Shown one piece after another: positions 8,401-17,160 of a DNA stretch of 64,000 nt (positions are counted from its first letter, which is position 1; each line of letters starts with the position of its first letter). Origin of the DNA: Planctomycetota bacterium (GTDB lineage Bacteria > Planctomycetota > UBA1135 > JADKAF01); the NCBI GenBank assembly GCA_016719295.1, contig JADKAF010000001.1:4712001-4776000 (forward strand). Reading direction: 5' to 3'. The notes under the pieces are model-generated. The model saw only the letters and a list, made by a program, of their open reading frames with translations. It had not been told where the DNA came from and did not search any database. The translations under genes and the position numbers were made by a program.

Positions 8401-10834
8401 GAACGCAGCCGGACCGAGCGGCGAGAGCTTCGCCAGCGCCCTCGGTCCGCCAGTCGTACGCCGCGGCGCGCTCTTCGAGCTCGATCTCCGCGAGCTGCCG
8501 CTCTTCCATGGCTTGAGCGTGCTCTCGCGCGCGCTGGGCGAGATGATCCTCGCCGCGGTGCACGCGCAGCGCGACGAGATCGACTTCACGCGCGACCTGC
8601 GCGTCGCGGAGAACAAGGAGCTCGCCGCCGAGCTCCACGTGCAGCGCGTGCGGGTGCGCGCCGAGCGCGAGGTCGGCGAAGAGCTCGCGCGCGATCCCGA
8701 GCTGCTGCAGGATCGCCTGCGCGCGCTCTTCGGCACGCTGCAGGTCGAGCGCTATCGCCAGGCACTGTTCCCCATCGATCCCGCGACGCCGTCGCAGGCA
8801 CTCGTCTTCGAGCTCGAAGCCGCGCTCGCGCCGCGCTTCGTGCTGGAGCGCCTCGCGCGCGCCGGAGAGCCGCGCTGCTCCCTGCGCCTCAGCATCGAGA
8901 GCGCGCGCGGGCGACGCACCGATCTCGCGTCGCTGCCGCACGTGCGCCTCGAGCTCGGCGCGGAGCGCGCGTTCATCGCCGGCTCGACGCGCATCTCGCA
9001 GACGCTGGCCGAGGCCGTGCGACGCGAAGCCGAGCGCGGGCGCCACTCCGCCACCGAGCGCCGCCAACCGGGGAACCACCTCTTCGCTCAGCTCGACAAG
9101 GCCGACCTGCTGGGGCTCGAACGCGTCTCTCTCGCGTGGAACGAAGCCGCGGTCCGTTACGCGCTCGAAGGCGAGCCCGGCGCGCTCGATCGCGACCTGA
9201 AGCGCCTCTTGCTCGCGCTCGAGGACCGCGGCATCCGCGCGCTGCTCGCGCGCGGCGAAGTGTTGCGCCTTCTCACCGGCGAGCTGCCGATCTACGTCGA
9301 TCAGAGCCAGCTCGGCCGTGTGCTGAACCTCAGCTTGGGCGAGCATCGCACGCGCCGCGACCTCGGCGACTTCCTGCGCCGTCTGCCGCAGGTGCAGCGC
9401 GTGGCCGCGAGCGCCGCTGAGCAGCCGCTCGCGCGCACGAAGATCCTACTCGTCCACCACAACACGAGCGAAGTCCTCGGCGTCATCGCCGCGCTGCGGA
9501 AGCTCGGCTGCCGCGATCTCGTCGTGCTCTTCGTGACCTACGCCGCGCGCACGCCGGACGAGTTCCTGGAAGCGCTGCTCGAGGTGCCCGCCGAAGAGCT
9601 GCGTTGCTTGGCCCTCGTGCACATCCCCGACGAGCAGCGCCTCGAAGGCCACTACCAAGTCTCGGCGCGCTTCTCGCATCTGCCCGAGCGCGAGCTGCTG
9701 AACGAACATCTCCGCGAACGCGGCCTGCGCTTCCTCGACGCGATGCGCTGCGTCGGGGTGCAGCAGCTCGTCGCGCAGGCCGAGCGCGCGGCCTCGGCGA
9801 ACGAAGAGCTCCTCGTCATCGAGGACGGCGGCTATCTCGCGCCGCTGCTCCACGAAGCGCTCGCCGCGAACGCGCGCCTCGCCGATCTGCCTGTGCCGCG
9901 CTCGGTCTTGCACACGCCCGAGCTCCCGCTCGCCGAGCTGCTCGGCGAGCGCTGGCTCGGCAGCGTCGAGCACACGCGGAACGGCCTCGATCGCCTGCGC
10001 GAAGTCGAAGCGCGCTTGGGCGCACTCGCGCGACCGGCGCTCACCATCGCCACGTCACGCGTAAAGATCGAAGTCGAAGCGGACGAAGTCGCGGCCACCG
10101 TTCTGACCGCGACGGAGATGGTGCTGCACTCGATGGGCCGCGTTCTCTCCCGCCGGCGCGCGCTCGTCATCGGCTCGCGCGGCGCGATCGGCTCGCGTCT
10201 CCAGCGGCGCCTCGGGCAGCGCTTGGGACATCCCGACGCCCTTCGCGGCGTGGACCTGGTCGTACCGCCGAGCCAAGCCGCCGAAGCCCGCAGCGGAGCT
10301 TCGCTCGAGGCACGAGCGCTGGGCGAGCTCCCCGCCGATTGGCTGCGTTCCTGTGATCTCGTCGCGGGCGCGGCCGGCGCCAGCGTCTTCGAGCGCGAAG
10401 CCCTCGAGAGCTGGCTCCTCGAAGGTGAACGCGCGGAGCTCCTGCTCGTCAGCGCCTCGACCAAGCGCGTCGAGTTCGCCGGCGCCTTGCGCTGGATCGA
10501 CGAGCTGCTGCAGCAACGCGAGCCGCGCGTGCGCGGCCAGCGTGTGCTCTTGAAGGTGCAAGACCTCCGCGACCCGCTCTCCGAGCGCCTCTACGGCCGC
10601 GCCGTGCGCTTCGAGTTCGAGCCCGGCTCGATCCGCGCGCCGCGCGAGCTCTGGCTCGCCGCCGACACGACCCCGGTGAACTTCCTCTTCTACGGAGTCC
10701 CCACCGAGGTCATCGACGAGGTCTTGGCCGAGCTGCTGCAGTGCGCGCTGATCCTGCGCCGCCGCGCGCGCGAGCTGCCACCGCGCGTGCTCGAGCTCGA
10801 TCGGCAGATCGATGCGTCGGGTGCGTTGATCTAG
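8393..10834 (+). CDS. SAHH-like NAD-binding protein of unknown function
   Basis: An 813-aa protein starting at GTG 8393, overlapping the amidohydrolase-like gene by 8 nt. Residues up to about 345 have no recognised domain. From about 350 the protein resembles adenosylhomocysteine hydrolase: ARTKILLVHHN, then VIEDGGYLAPLLHEAL (SAHH has a DDGG element here), then a Rossmann-type stretch RRALVIGSRGAIGSRLQRRL at about 585. A C-terminal TTPVNFLFYGVPTEVIDE follows. The dinucleotide loop is GSRGAIGS rather than the SAHH GYGDVGKG. It is also far longer than SAHH (about 430 aa). I infer a divergent dehydrogenase-like fold; substrate and reaction are unknown. Confidence 0.6.
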   Translation: MPENAAGPSGESFASALGPPVVRRGALFELDLRELPLFHGLSVLSRALGEMILAAVHAQRDEIDFTRDLRVAENKELAAELHVQRVRVRAEREVGEELARDPELLQDRLRALFGTLQVERYRQALFPIDPATPSQALVFELEAALAPRFVLERLARAGEPRCSLRLSIESARGRRTDLASLPHVRLELGAERAFIAGSTRISQTLAEAVRREAERGRHSATERRQPGNHLFAQLDKADLLGLERVSLAWNEAAVRYALEGEPGALDRDLKRLLLALEDRGIRALLARGEVLRLLTGELPIYVDQSQLGRVLNLSLGEHRTRRDLGDFLRRLPQVQRVAASAAEQPLARTKILLVHHNTSEVLGVIAALRKLGCRDLVVLFVTYAARTPDEFLEALLEVPAEELRCLALVHIPDEQRLEGHYQVSARFSHLPERELLNEHLRERGLRFLDAMRCVGVQQLVAQAERAASANEELLVIEDGGYLAPLLHEALAANARLADLPVPRSVLHTPELPLAELLGERWLGSVEHTRNGLDRLREVEARLGALARPALTIATSRVKIEVEADEVAATVLTATEMVLHSMGRVLSRRRALVIGSRGAIGSRLQRRLGQRLGHPDALRGVDLVVPPSQAAEARSGASLEARALGELPADWLRSCDLVAGAAGASVFEREALESWLLEGERAELLLVSASTKRVEFAGALRWIDELLQQREPRVRGQRVLLKVQDLRDPLSERLYGRAVRFEFEPGSIRAPRELWLAADTTPVNFLFYGVPTEVIDEVLAELLQCALILRRRARELPPRVLELDRQIDASGALI

Positions 10835-11196
10835 ACGAGCAGCTAACCCCAGTGCCGCCGTTGCAGCCCGGCGGGCCAGGTGGATCGTAGGGGCGCAGGC
10901 GGCGGGAGCGGGACATCGATGGCATAGGTACGGCGGAGCAGCTCGGCCCATCGCAGACGCTCGTGGCGACGCGTGGGCGGCTACGCGTTGGAGAGGCCCT
11001 GCGATCGTGCGCAGCTCTCGGTCACGCTCGCCGTGGGTTGTGGGGAGCTCCAGCAGCGCGGTGCGCGTGCTGGTGGGGAAGCGGGGACTGCGCGATCTCG
11101 CCAACCGGCGGCGGGAGCGAGGATGGACTTTCGCCATCGCGGCGGACATCTTCCCGGCTCGCATCGGGTCCCCCTTCACCGTCCAGAGCCCCCACG
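10835..11196. other. Intergenic region, 362 nt
   Basis: No intact gene is seen. The part nearest the SAHH-like gene contains a possible transposase remnant on the minus strand. The rest should hold the promoter of the aminotransferase, but no convincing -35/-10 pair or Shine-Dalgarno was found. Confidence 0.4.
10843..10980 (-). pseudogene. Possible transposase C-terminal remnant
   Basis: Between two in-frame stops, the minus strand encodes about 45 residues including RHERLRWAELLRRTYAIDV. This resembles the segment before the zinc-binding CPxCGG motif in IS91-type (Y2/REP-like) transposases. After DV the match ends: the zinc motif is absent and the text turns into a short proline-rich tail. 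No start codon, terminal repeats or target duplication were found. The resemblance is short, so this is a tentative call. Confidence 0.25.
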
Positions 11197-12435
11197 ATGA
11201 ACCGCGCCTCCTTCCTGTCCGACGACTGCCCGCCGATGGGCATCTACGAGACCCTGTATGCGTTTCGCGACGCCTTCGGGAAGTTCATGGGCTCGCCCGG
11301 CACGCACCCGTGGTCGCAGGGCTTCCCGTTGACGACGCCGCTGCCCGGCGGCCCGGCTCTGCCGAGCAGCGTCGCCGTGACCTCGGACGATCGTCTGTAT
11401 CCGAAGGCGTGGGGGCACCCGCTGCTGCGCGAGGCGATCGCCGCGCACTACAACGACTTCTACGGCTCGCGCATCGCCCCCGAGAACGTGATGGTGTTCG
11501 CCGGCGGCCGGCCCGGCATCTACACGGTGCTCGCGTTCCTGAAGAAGCACGTCGAGGTGCGCATCGGCCACGTCGAGTGGCCGGCCTACCTCGACATCCT
11601 GACGCAGACGGCGGCCAGCTGGCGCGTCGTGCCGTTCACCCGCGAGAACGGCTTCCATCCGGCGAACGCGACCTACTTCGACCGACAGGGCCTGAACGCG
11701 AAGACACACCTCATGGCCGTGCTGTCGAACCCCGGCAACCCCACCGGGCACACGCGTGCCGGCGCCGAGCTCGAGGAGCTGATGGCGATGGCCGAGCAGG
11801 AGAAGAGCGGCATCCTGCTCGACGAGGCCTACGAGATGTTCCACGAGAGCCGCGGTGTCAGCGGCATCCGCTACGTGAAGGACCTCGACAACAGCAACGT
11901 CTTTCTCGCCGGTGCCTGCACCAAGGGCCTGCAGTCTCCCGGCATTCGCATCGGCTGGATCATCGCCAGTCGCAAGAACATCGAAACTCTGTCGAACTTC
12001 TCGAGCTTCGGGATGGGCGGCGTCAGCCACCCCTCGCAGCTCTACGCCGTCGAGTTGCTGCGGAAGGAGCGCGTGGCGCAGGCGCGCGAAGCGGTGGCCA
12101 GACACTACGGCATGCAGCGCGAGCGCTACGGCCGCGCGTTCGCGGCGATGGGTCTCAAGGTGCACACGGGCGACGGCGGCTTCTACCACTGGCTCGAGCT
12201 GCCGAGCGGGCTCGACGCCGACGAGCTGAACCGCCGCCTGTTCCAGCATGGCGCGGCGATCCTGAGGGGCTTCGACTGCGACATGGCGCGGCCGCACAGC
12301 AAGGACCCGAGCTATCGCTCGCCGTACGCTTCGTTCTTCCGGTTCTCGTTCGGCCCGCTACCGCCCGAGTCGTTCGAGTCGGACATCGCGATCTTGAAGC
12401 GCGTGCTCGACGAGTATCGGGCGGCTGTCCGCTAG
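11197..12435 (+). CDS. PLP-dependent class I/II aminotransferase
   Basis: A 412-aa fold-type I PLP enzyme. It shows the cofactor and substrate motifs of class I/II aminotransferases: SNPGNPTG at about 180, ILLDEAYEMF at about 208, and the Schiff-base lysine in CTKGLQSPGIRIGW at about 247. The Arg that binds the substrate carboxylate is probably in FFRFSFGPL near the C-terminus. The start is ATG 11197; the upstream in-frame extension lacks aminotransferase similarity. The amino-donor specificity cannot be read from the sequence, and the neighbours do not define a pathway. Confidence 0.88.
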   Translation: MNRASFLSDDCPPMGIYETLYAFRDAFGKFMGSPGTHPWSQGFPLTTPLPGGPALPSSVAVTSDDRLYPKAWGHPLLREAIAAHYNDFYGSRIAPENVMVFAGGRPGIYTVLAFLKKHVEVRIGHVEWPAYLDILTQTAASWRVVPFTRENGFHPANATYFDRQGLNAKTHLMAVLSNPGNPTGHTRAGAELEELMAMAEQEKSGILLDEAYEMFHESRGVSGIRYVKDLDNSNVFLAGACTKGLQSPGIRIGWIIASRKNIETLSNFSSFGMGGVSHPSQLYAVELLRKERVAQAREAVARHYGMQRERYGRAFAAMGLKVHTGDGGFYHWLELPSGLDADELNRRLFQHGAAILRGFDCDMARPHSKDPSYRSPYASFFRFSFGPLPPESFESDIAILKRVLDEYRAAVR

Positions 12436-12532
12436 CGCCGGCACGAACGGAGCCGTCGCGCCCCCTCTCGATCGGTCCGCGATCCGCGGCGCGCGTGCCC
12501 ATGCAGGATGCCTTGGTCCCGACGCACGCGCC

Positions 12533-12558
12533 CTGAGCGCGGAGAGTACCGCGCTCAG
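12533..12558. terminator. Bidirectional hairpin between convergent genes
   Basis: A perfect 9-bp stem, CTGAGCGCG / CGCGCTCAG, with an 8-nt loop, lies between the aminotransferase and the convergent methyltransferase. Confidence 0.55.
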
Positions 12559-12657
12559 AGCGTGAGCAGGAACGGCTCGGCAAAGGGGTGCAGCGCCGTC
12601 GGGCGACGCGCCAGGAGGGCGCGGAGAGGCTGTAAGCCCCGTTCTCCGCGCACCCTC

Positions 12658-13332
12658 TCAGTGCGCGAAGGCCGGTGGACTCCAGCTCCGCAGCCGCCCG
12701 TGCAGCACGCTCAGGATCTCGAAGCGCTGTCCGTCGCGTTCGTCGTAGCCGCCCTCGACCTCTTCGGCCTCGAGCAGGAAGCGCGGATCTTCGAAGTAGT
12801 ACTCGCGCCAGGGCTCTTCGCGCTGGGCCAGGATGCGTGGCTCGTAGCCGTTCCGCAGCATCATCTGAATCGAGAGGTTGAGATCGGCCATGCTCGACTG
12901 CACGAAGAGCAGCTCGCCTTCGGGCTTCAGGCGCCGGAAGGAATCGAGGATCAGCTTGTCGAGGAAGTAGCGGCGGTTGCGCTTGCCGGACTTCGCGAAG
13001 GGCGGGTTGGTTACCACGAGATCGAACTTGCCCGTCGTGCGCAGCCAATCCGCGACGCGGTACTCGACCGGTGCGTCCTTGCCGCAGAGGCGCTCCACGT
13101 TGTGGCGCGTGGTCTCGAGGCGCTCTTCCGTGATCTCGGTCGCCACGACATGGCGCGCGCCGCCGCGCACGAGGAGCACGGTGTGGTTCCCGACGCCGGC
13201 GCCGAGCTCCAGCACGTCCTTGCCGCGCACTAGGCGCTGGCGCTGCAGCACGTCTCCGAGGAGGTGCCCGTGCGCGGTCGGCTGCCAATCGCCTTCGGTG
13301 CACTCGAACTGTTGTTCGCGGGTTCGTTCCAT
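12658..13332 (-). CDS. Class I SAM-dependent methyltransferase
   Basis: A 224-aa Rossmann-fold methyltransferase. Motif I is VLELGAGVGNH at about residues 40-50, and the acidic loop is ATEITEERL. VVTNPPFAKSGKRN at about 105 holds an NPPF motif, as in enzymes that methylate planar amino groups of bases or glutamine side chains (HemK/RsmC/TrmN-like). The target is unknown. The start is ATG 13332 with AAGGAG about 9 nt upstream; a GTG directly before it (13335) is an alternative. It converges with the aminotransferase gene. Confidence 0.8.
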   Translation of the reverse strand: MERTREQQFECTEGDWQPTAHGHLLGDVLQRQRLVRGKDVLELGAGVGNHTVLLVRGGARHVVATEITEERLETTRHNVERLCGKDAPVEYRVADWLRTTGKFDLVVTNPPFAKSGKRNRRYFLDKLILDSFRRLKPEGELLFVQSSMADLNLSIQMMLRNGYEPRILAQREEPWREYYFEDPRFLLEAEEVEGGYDERDGQRFEILSVLHGRLRSWSPPAFAH

Positions 13333-13468
13333 CACGTTCTGCTCCTTGGTCGAGGGGTCCCAGGTCGGACGGCGTCTCCCGCGCCGCCTTCGACGAGGCT
13401 CATTCTAGAGGTCGCTCGCCCAGAGCGCAGCCACCAAGTCGGCCTGGGGGACGACGACGCGAGCGGCT

Positions 13469-14998
13469 CTAGATGGAACCTGTGGGCCTCTCACCCTCGA
13501 AGCGCGCGATGATCGCTGCGCCGCAGCAATCGCTCCAGATGTTGGTCGTCGTGCGCAGCATGTCGATCGGGCGATCGACGACGAGCAAGAGCGCGGCACC
13601 TTCCACGGGCAAGCGCAGCGCGGAGAGGATCATCACCATCATCACGAAGCCCGCGTAGGGGATCCCGGCGGCGCCGATCGACGCCGCGAGCGCCATGTAC
13701 GCCACGAGAAGCTGCGTCGAGAGGCCGAGCTCGAAGCCGCCGATCGACGCGTAGTACTGCGCGAGGAAGATCACGCCCACACACTCATACAGCGCCGTCC
13801 CGTCCATGTTCACGGTCGCGCCGAGGGGCTGCACGAACGAGACCACGCGATTCGATACTCCGCCGCGCTTCTCGACGACCTCGAGTGCCACGGGCAAGGT
13901 CAAGCTCGAGGACGAGGTCGAGAACGCGGTCACGAGAGCGGGGCTCACGGCCTTCGCGTAGGCAGCGGGGCGAATGCGCCCGATCCAGCGCAAGAGCAAG
14001 GGCAGCACGCCCGCGGCGTGGATCAGGATCCCGGCCGTCACCGTGACGAGATACCAGGCCAGTGGCTCGAACACGGCGAAGCCCGTGGTTCCCACGATCT
14101 TCACGAGAAGGCAGAAGATGCCGTAGGGGATGAGGCGCAGCAGCGTCCCGGCGAGGCGCATCATCACCTCGAAGGTCGCGGTGAAGAAGCGCTGCAGGGT
14201 CTCGCGGTGGTGCGCTTCGACTTGCATCGCACAGATGCCGAAGAAGAGCGCGAAGAAGATCACCTGGAGCATGCTCGCGTTGTCGCTTAGCGCTGCGAAG
14301 ACGTTCGAAGGGACGATGCGCAGCAGGACCTCGGCGAACGAGGTCTGCGCGACCTCGGCGAAGCGCTGGCTCGGAGGCAATCCGAGGGCGGCGCCGCGCC
14401 CGGGCTGGATCAGGTTCACCAACGTGAGGCCGATCGCGATCGCGAGGGCGCTCGTCGCGGTGTAGTACGCCAACGTGCGCAGACCGAGCCGCTTCAGGCT
14501 GGCCGTCGTCCCGACGCCGATCACGCCGACGATGATCGAGCTCAGCACGATCGGCACGATCAGCATCTTCAGCAGCACGAGGAAGAGATCGGCCACGAAG
14601 GCGAAGGGCGCGATCCACGTGGCGAGCGAGCTCCGCGGATCGAGCTCGAGCGCGATGGGCTCGAGGGCACCGCGCGCGAGCTCGTGCCACACCAGCGCTC
14701 CGCAGCGCGCGTTCGCGATCCCGGCGCGATAGCTCGCGACATCGGGGGTCGGCCAGCGCCGCTCGGTCGGGAGGCCGCGCTCGAGCACCAGCGCATGGAC
14801 CACATCACCGGGCGCGATGCGCGAGCGCGCCGGCGCCGCGGCCACGCGCACGCCCGGCGCTGTCGTCGTTCCCTCGACGCGCGCCGCATCTTCGAGCGCG
14901 AGCGGCGAGCTCGGCGGCATGCCGTGCCAGCTCTGCAGCAGCGCACCGAGCAGCGCACCCGCGAGCAACCAGATCAGGATCTTCCAGGGTCCTCGCAT
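13469..14998 (-). CDS. Dicarboxylate/amino acid:cation symporter with PDZ-like insert
   Basis: A 509-aa secondary transporter of the DAACS (GltP/DctA) family, importing dicarboxylates or acidic amino acids with H+ or Na+. The family signatures are present: the serine-rich hairpin FSTSSSSLTLPVALE and NMDGTALYECVGV, plus the LKMLIVPIVLSSIIVGV segment of TM2/3. It is longer than the usual 420-440 aa because about 75 extra residues (roughly 35-115) follow the first membrane helix. They include GDVVHALVLERGLP and look like a PDZ-type fold on the outer face. Start ATG 14998 places TM1 directly at the N-terminus. Confidence 0.88.
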   Translation of the reverse strand: MRGPWKILIWLLAGALLGALLQSWHGMPPSSPLALEDAARVEGTTTAPGVRVAAAPARSRIAPGDVVHALVLERGLPTERRWPTPDVASYRAGIANARCGALVWHELARGALEPIALELDPRSSLATWIAPFAFVADLFLVLLKMLIVPIVLSSIIVGVIGVGTTASLKRLGLRTLAYYTATSALAIAIGLTLVNLIQPGRGAALGLPPSQRFAEVAQTSFAEVLLRIVPSNVFAALSDNASMLQVIFFALFFGICAMQVEAHHRETLQRFFTATFEVMMRLAGTLLRLIPYGIFCLLVKIVGTTGFAVFEPLAWYLVTVTAGILIHAAGVLPLLLRWIGRIRPAAYAKAVSPALVTAFSTSSSSLTLPVALEVVEKRGGVSNRVVSFVQPLGATVNMDGTALYECVGVIFLAQYYASIGGFELGLSTQLLVAYMALAASIGAAGIPYAGFVMMVMILSALRLPVEGAALLLVVDRPIDMLRTTTNIWSDCCGAAIIARFEGERPTGSI

Positions 14999-15098
14999 CG
15001 TTCCTCGCGAAGGGGGAAACGCGCACCCTAGGCTCGGACGCGCAGAGTGGAACCCCGCGCCTCAGAAACTTCTCACCGAAGCGCAGGTCGCGCCGTGC

Positions 15099-16421
15099 TC
15101 AGCGCAGCGCCTCTTGCGGTGCGCTCTTTGCGGGCTCCGCGCCCTTCGGTGCCGCCGCGCTGGGCTGCCACGCACGCCCCGTGATGAGCCGCGCGCCACG
15201 CGAGAACGCGAAGTACTGCCACGCCCATCCCATCATCACCACGAGGCGATTGCGGAACCCGATCAGGTAGGCGATGTGCACCACCCACCACAGCCACCAC
15301 GCGAAGAACCCGCTGAACCGCCATCCTCCGAGCTGCGCCACCGCGGCTGCGCGCCCGATCGTCGCGAGCGAGCCCTTGTCGCGATAGCGGAACGCCTGCG
15401 CGCGCTGCCCTTGCATCAAGCGTTGCACATTCGCTGCCGCCGCGCGCCCCGCCTGCAGCGCCGCAGGAGCCACTCCCGGCACGGGCTTCCCCTCGCAGGC
15501 GAGGCTCATCAAGTCCCCGACGACGAACACCTCGGGATGCCCCGGCAAGCTGAGATCGGGCTCCACCAGCACGCGCCCCGCGCGATCGAGCGGGACACTC
15601 AAGCTCTTCGCGAGCGGCGACGCCGCGACGCCCGCGGCCCACAGCACCGTGCGCGCATGGATGCGCTCCTCGCCGAGCCGGACACCGTTCGCATCGATCT
15701 CGGTCACGCGCGCGCTGGTCAGCACCTGCACGCCCAAGCGCTCGAGCTGCCGCCGCGCCTTCTCCGACAGCTCCACCGGATAGACCGGGAGCACGCGCTC
15801 CGCGCCTTCCACCAGCACCACGCGCACGCTCCGCGGATCGAAGGTCCGAAAGTCCTTCGCCACCGTGAGCCGCCCGATCTCGCTCAAGGCTCCGGCGAGC
15901 TCGACGCCCGTCGGACCTCCACCCACCACGACGAAGGTCAAGAGCTCTCGCACCCGCTGCCGATCCGGCTCCCGCTCCGCCGCCTCGAACGCCGACAGCA
16001 CGCGCCGCCGCACCTCGAGCGCATCCTCGACGGTCTTCAGCCCCGGCGCCCAAGGCTCCCACTCATCGCGCCCGAAGTAGCTGTGCGTCGCCCCCGTCGC
16101 GACGATCAGATAGTCGTACTCCACCACCCCATCGACGAGCACCACGCGCTTCGCCCCGACCTCGATCCGCTCCGCGCGCGCCAAGATCGTCCGCACGTTC
16201 CTCTGCTTCCGCAGCACCGAACGAATCGGATACGCGATGTCCGCCGGATTCAGCGCCGCCGTCGCGACCTGATACAGCAGCGGCTGGAACAAGTGATGGT
16301 TCCGCCGATCGACGAGGGTGATCTCGATCGGTGCCTTCCGCAGCGCGCGTGCAGCGGCGAGGCCGGCGAAGCCGCCGCCGAGGATGACGAGGCGGGGGTG
16401 AGGGTTGGGGGCGGCGAGCAT
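15099..16421 (-). CDS. ndh: Type II NADH dehydrogenase (NDH-2)
   Basis: A 440-aa FAD/NAD(P)-dependent oxidoreductase that passes electrons from NADH to quinone without proton pumping. It carries two dinucleotide-binding motifs: LVILGGGFAGLAAARAL near the N-terminus for FAD, and VVVGGGPTGVELAGAL at about 165 for NADH. It also has NHHLFQPLLYQVA and the second FAD contact EVFVVGDLM. A hydrophobic C-terminal segment (WWLWWVVHIAYLIG) fits membrane attachment, as in NDH-2. ATG 16421 is chosen because the FAD motif then lies about 10 residues in; the frame stays open upstream but without similarity. Confidence 0.88.
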   Translation of the reverse strand: MLAAPNPHPRLVILGGGFAGLAAARALRKAPIEITLVDRRNHHLFQPLLYQVATAALNPADIAYPIRSVLRKQRNVRTILARAERIEVGAKRVVLVDGVVEYDYLIVATGATHSYFGRDEWEPWAPGLKTVEDALEVRRRVLSAFEAAEREPDRQRVRELLTFVVVGGGPTGVELAGALSEIGRLTVAKDFRTFDPRSVRVVLVEGAERVLPVYPVELSEKARRQLERLGVQVLTSARVTEIDANGVRLGEERIHARTVLWAAGVAASPLAKSLSVPLDRAGRVLVEPDLSLPGHPEVFVVGDLMSLACEGKPVPGVAPAALQAGRAAAANVQRLMQGQRAQAFRYRDKGSLATIGRAAAVAQLGGWRFSGFFAWWLWWVVHIAYLIGFRNRLVVMMGWAWQYFAFSRGARLITGRAWQPSAAAPKGAEPAKSAPQEALR

Positions 16422-17160
16422 TGGTCGATGTTGCGATTGGCGCAAAGAGGATAGCCGCCGGCGCGCAGAGCTGCACGACGAGCTGCAGAGCTTCCTCGTC
16501 GAGGACATTGGCATCCTGCTCCCATCTCAGGGGACGAGGACTGCGACGTTCACGCTCTTGATGGAGAAGTCCTCGCCTGAAGTATCGTGCAAGCGCCAGA
16601 GCGCCTCTTCTCCAACGATTCGTTGCCAAGCCATCCCGAGCTGCTTCCTGCTCCGAGATCTCCTCTCTGAAACCAGCGAACCGAACCCGCCTCCACGAGC
16701 TCGTGCGGCTCGGGGTGCACCTCGACGAGAGTTCCACGGCTCTGGCCCAAGCCCCGAGGGGGTATCGAGTGTCGACCAGGTCTGCGTCGACACTGCGGTG
16801 CTGGAGATGATGGTGCAAGGAGCGATTCGGCCGGTGTTGCAACTCACCGGGAAGCTGCGATCGCGGCAACGCCCCGTGCTCCACTGGGTCTGGCGATCCG
16901 CGAAGCGTGGGCTCGACCGGTGCGTTGGTAGTCGATGCAGTCGAGCGATCCCGCAGCTCGGCGCATCGGCAGCGCGCGGGATCGGTTCGCTCGAGGCGGA
17001 CGATGGTGGCGAGTCGTGAGCGATCGTCCGCCGCGTTCGAAGTCCGATCGCGACGAGGCGCGAGCCTCGGCATGGAATAGACCACGGGAGCCGCCTTGCG
17101 ACAGCTCCCGTGGATCCGCGAGCCCCACGCTCGCGGCAGCATAGATGGGCTGGGTCGGCG
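16422..17160. other. Long intergenic region, 739 nt
   Basis: No convincing gene. Several short frames on both strands have uneven protein-like stretches (for example a minus-strand frame ending at 16527 with EEALWRLHDTSGEDFS), but none has a start signal, family match or consistent composition. Base composition is less GC-rich than in flanking genes. It could contain a decayed gene. A clear hairpin lies at 17082-17113. Confidence 0.35.
17082..17113 (-). terminator. Hairpin terminator after the beta-helix gene
   Basis: A perfect 10-bp stem, CCACGGGAGC / GCTCCCGTGG, with a 12-nt loop lies 48 nt past the stop of the minus-strand gene ending at 17161. Confidence 0.6.

Noticed and set aside
9832..11179. 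Minus-strand frames across the SAHH-like gene and the gap
   Set aside because: They lack protein-like order, except for the short transposase-like piece reported separately.
16527..16847. A 106-codon minus-strand frame in the long gap
   Set aside because: Only its last 35 codons look protein-like. No start signal, family or conserved neighbour supports it.
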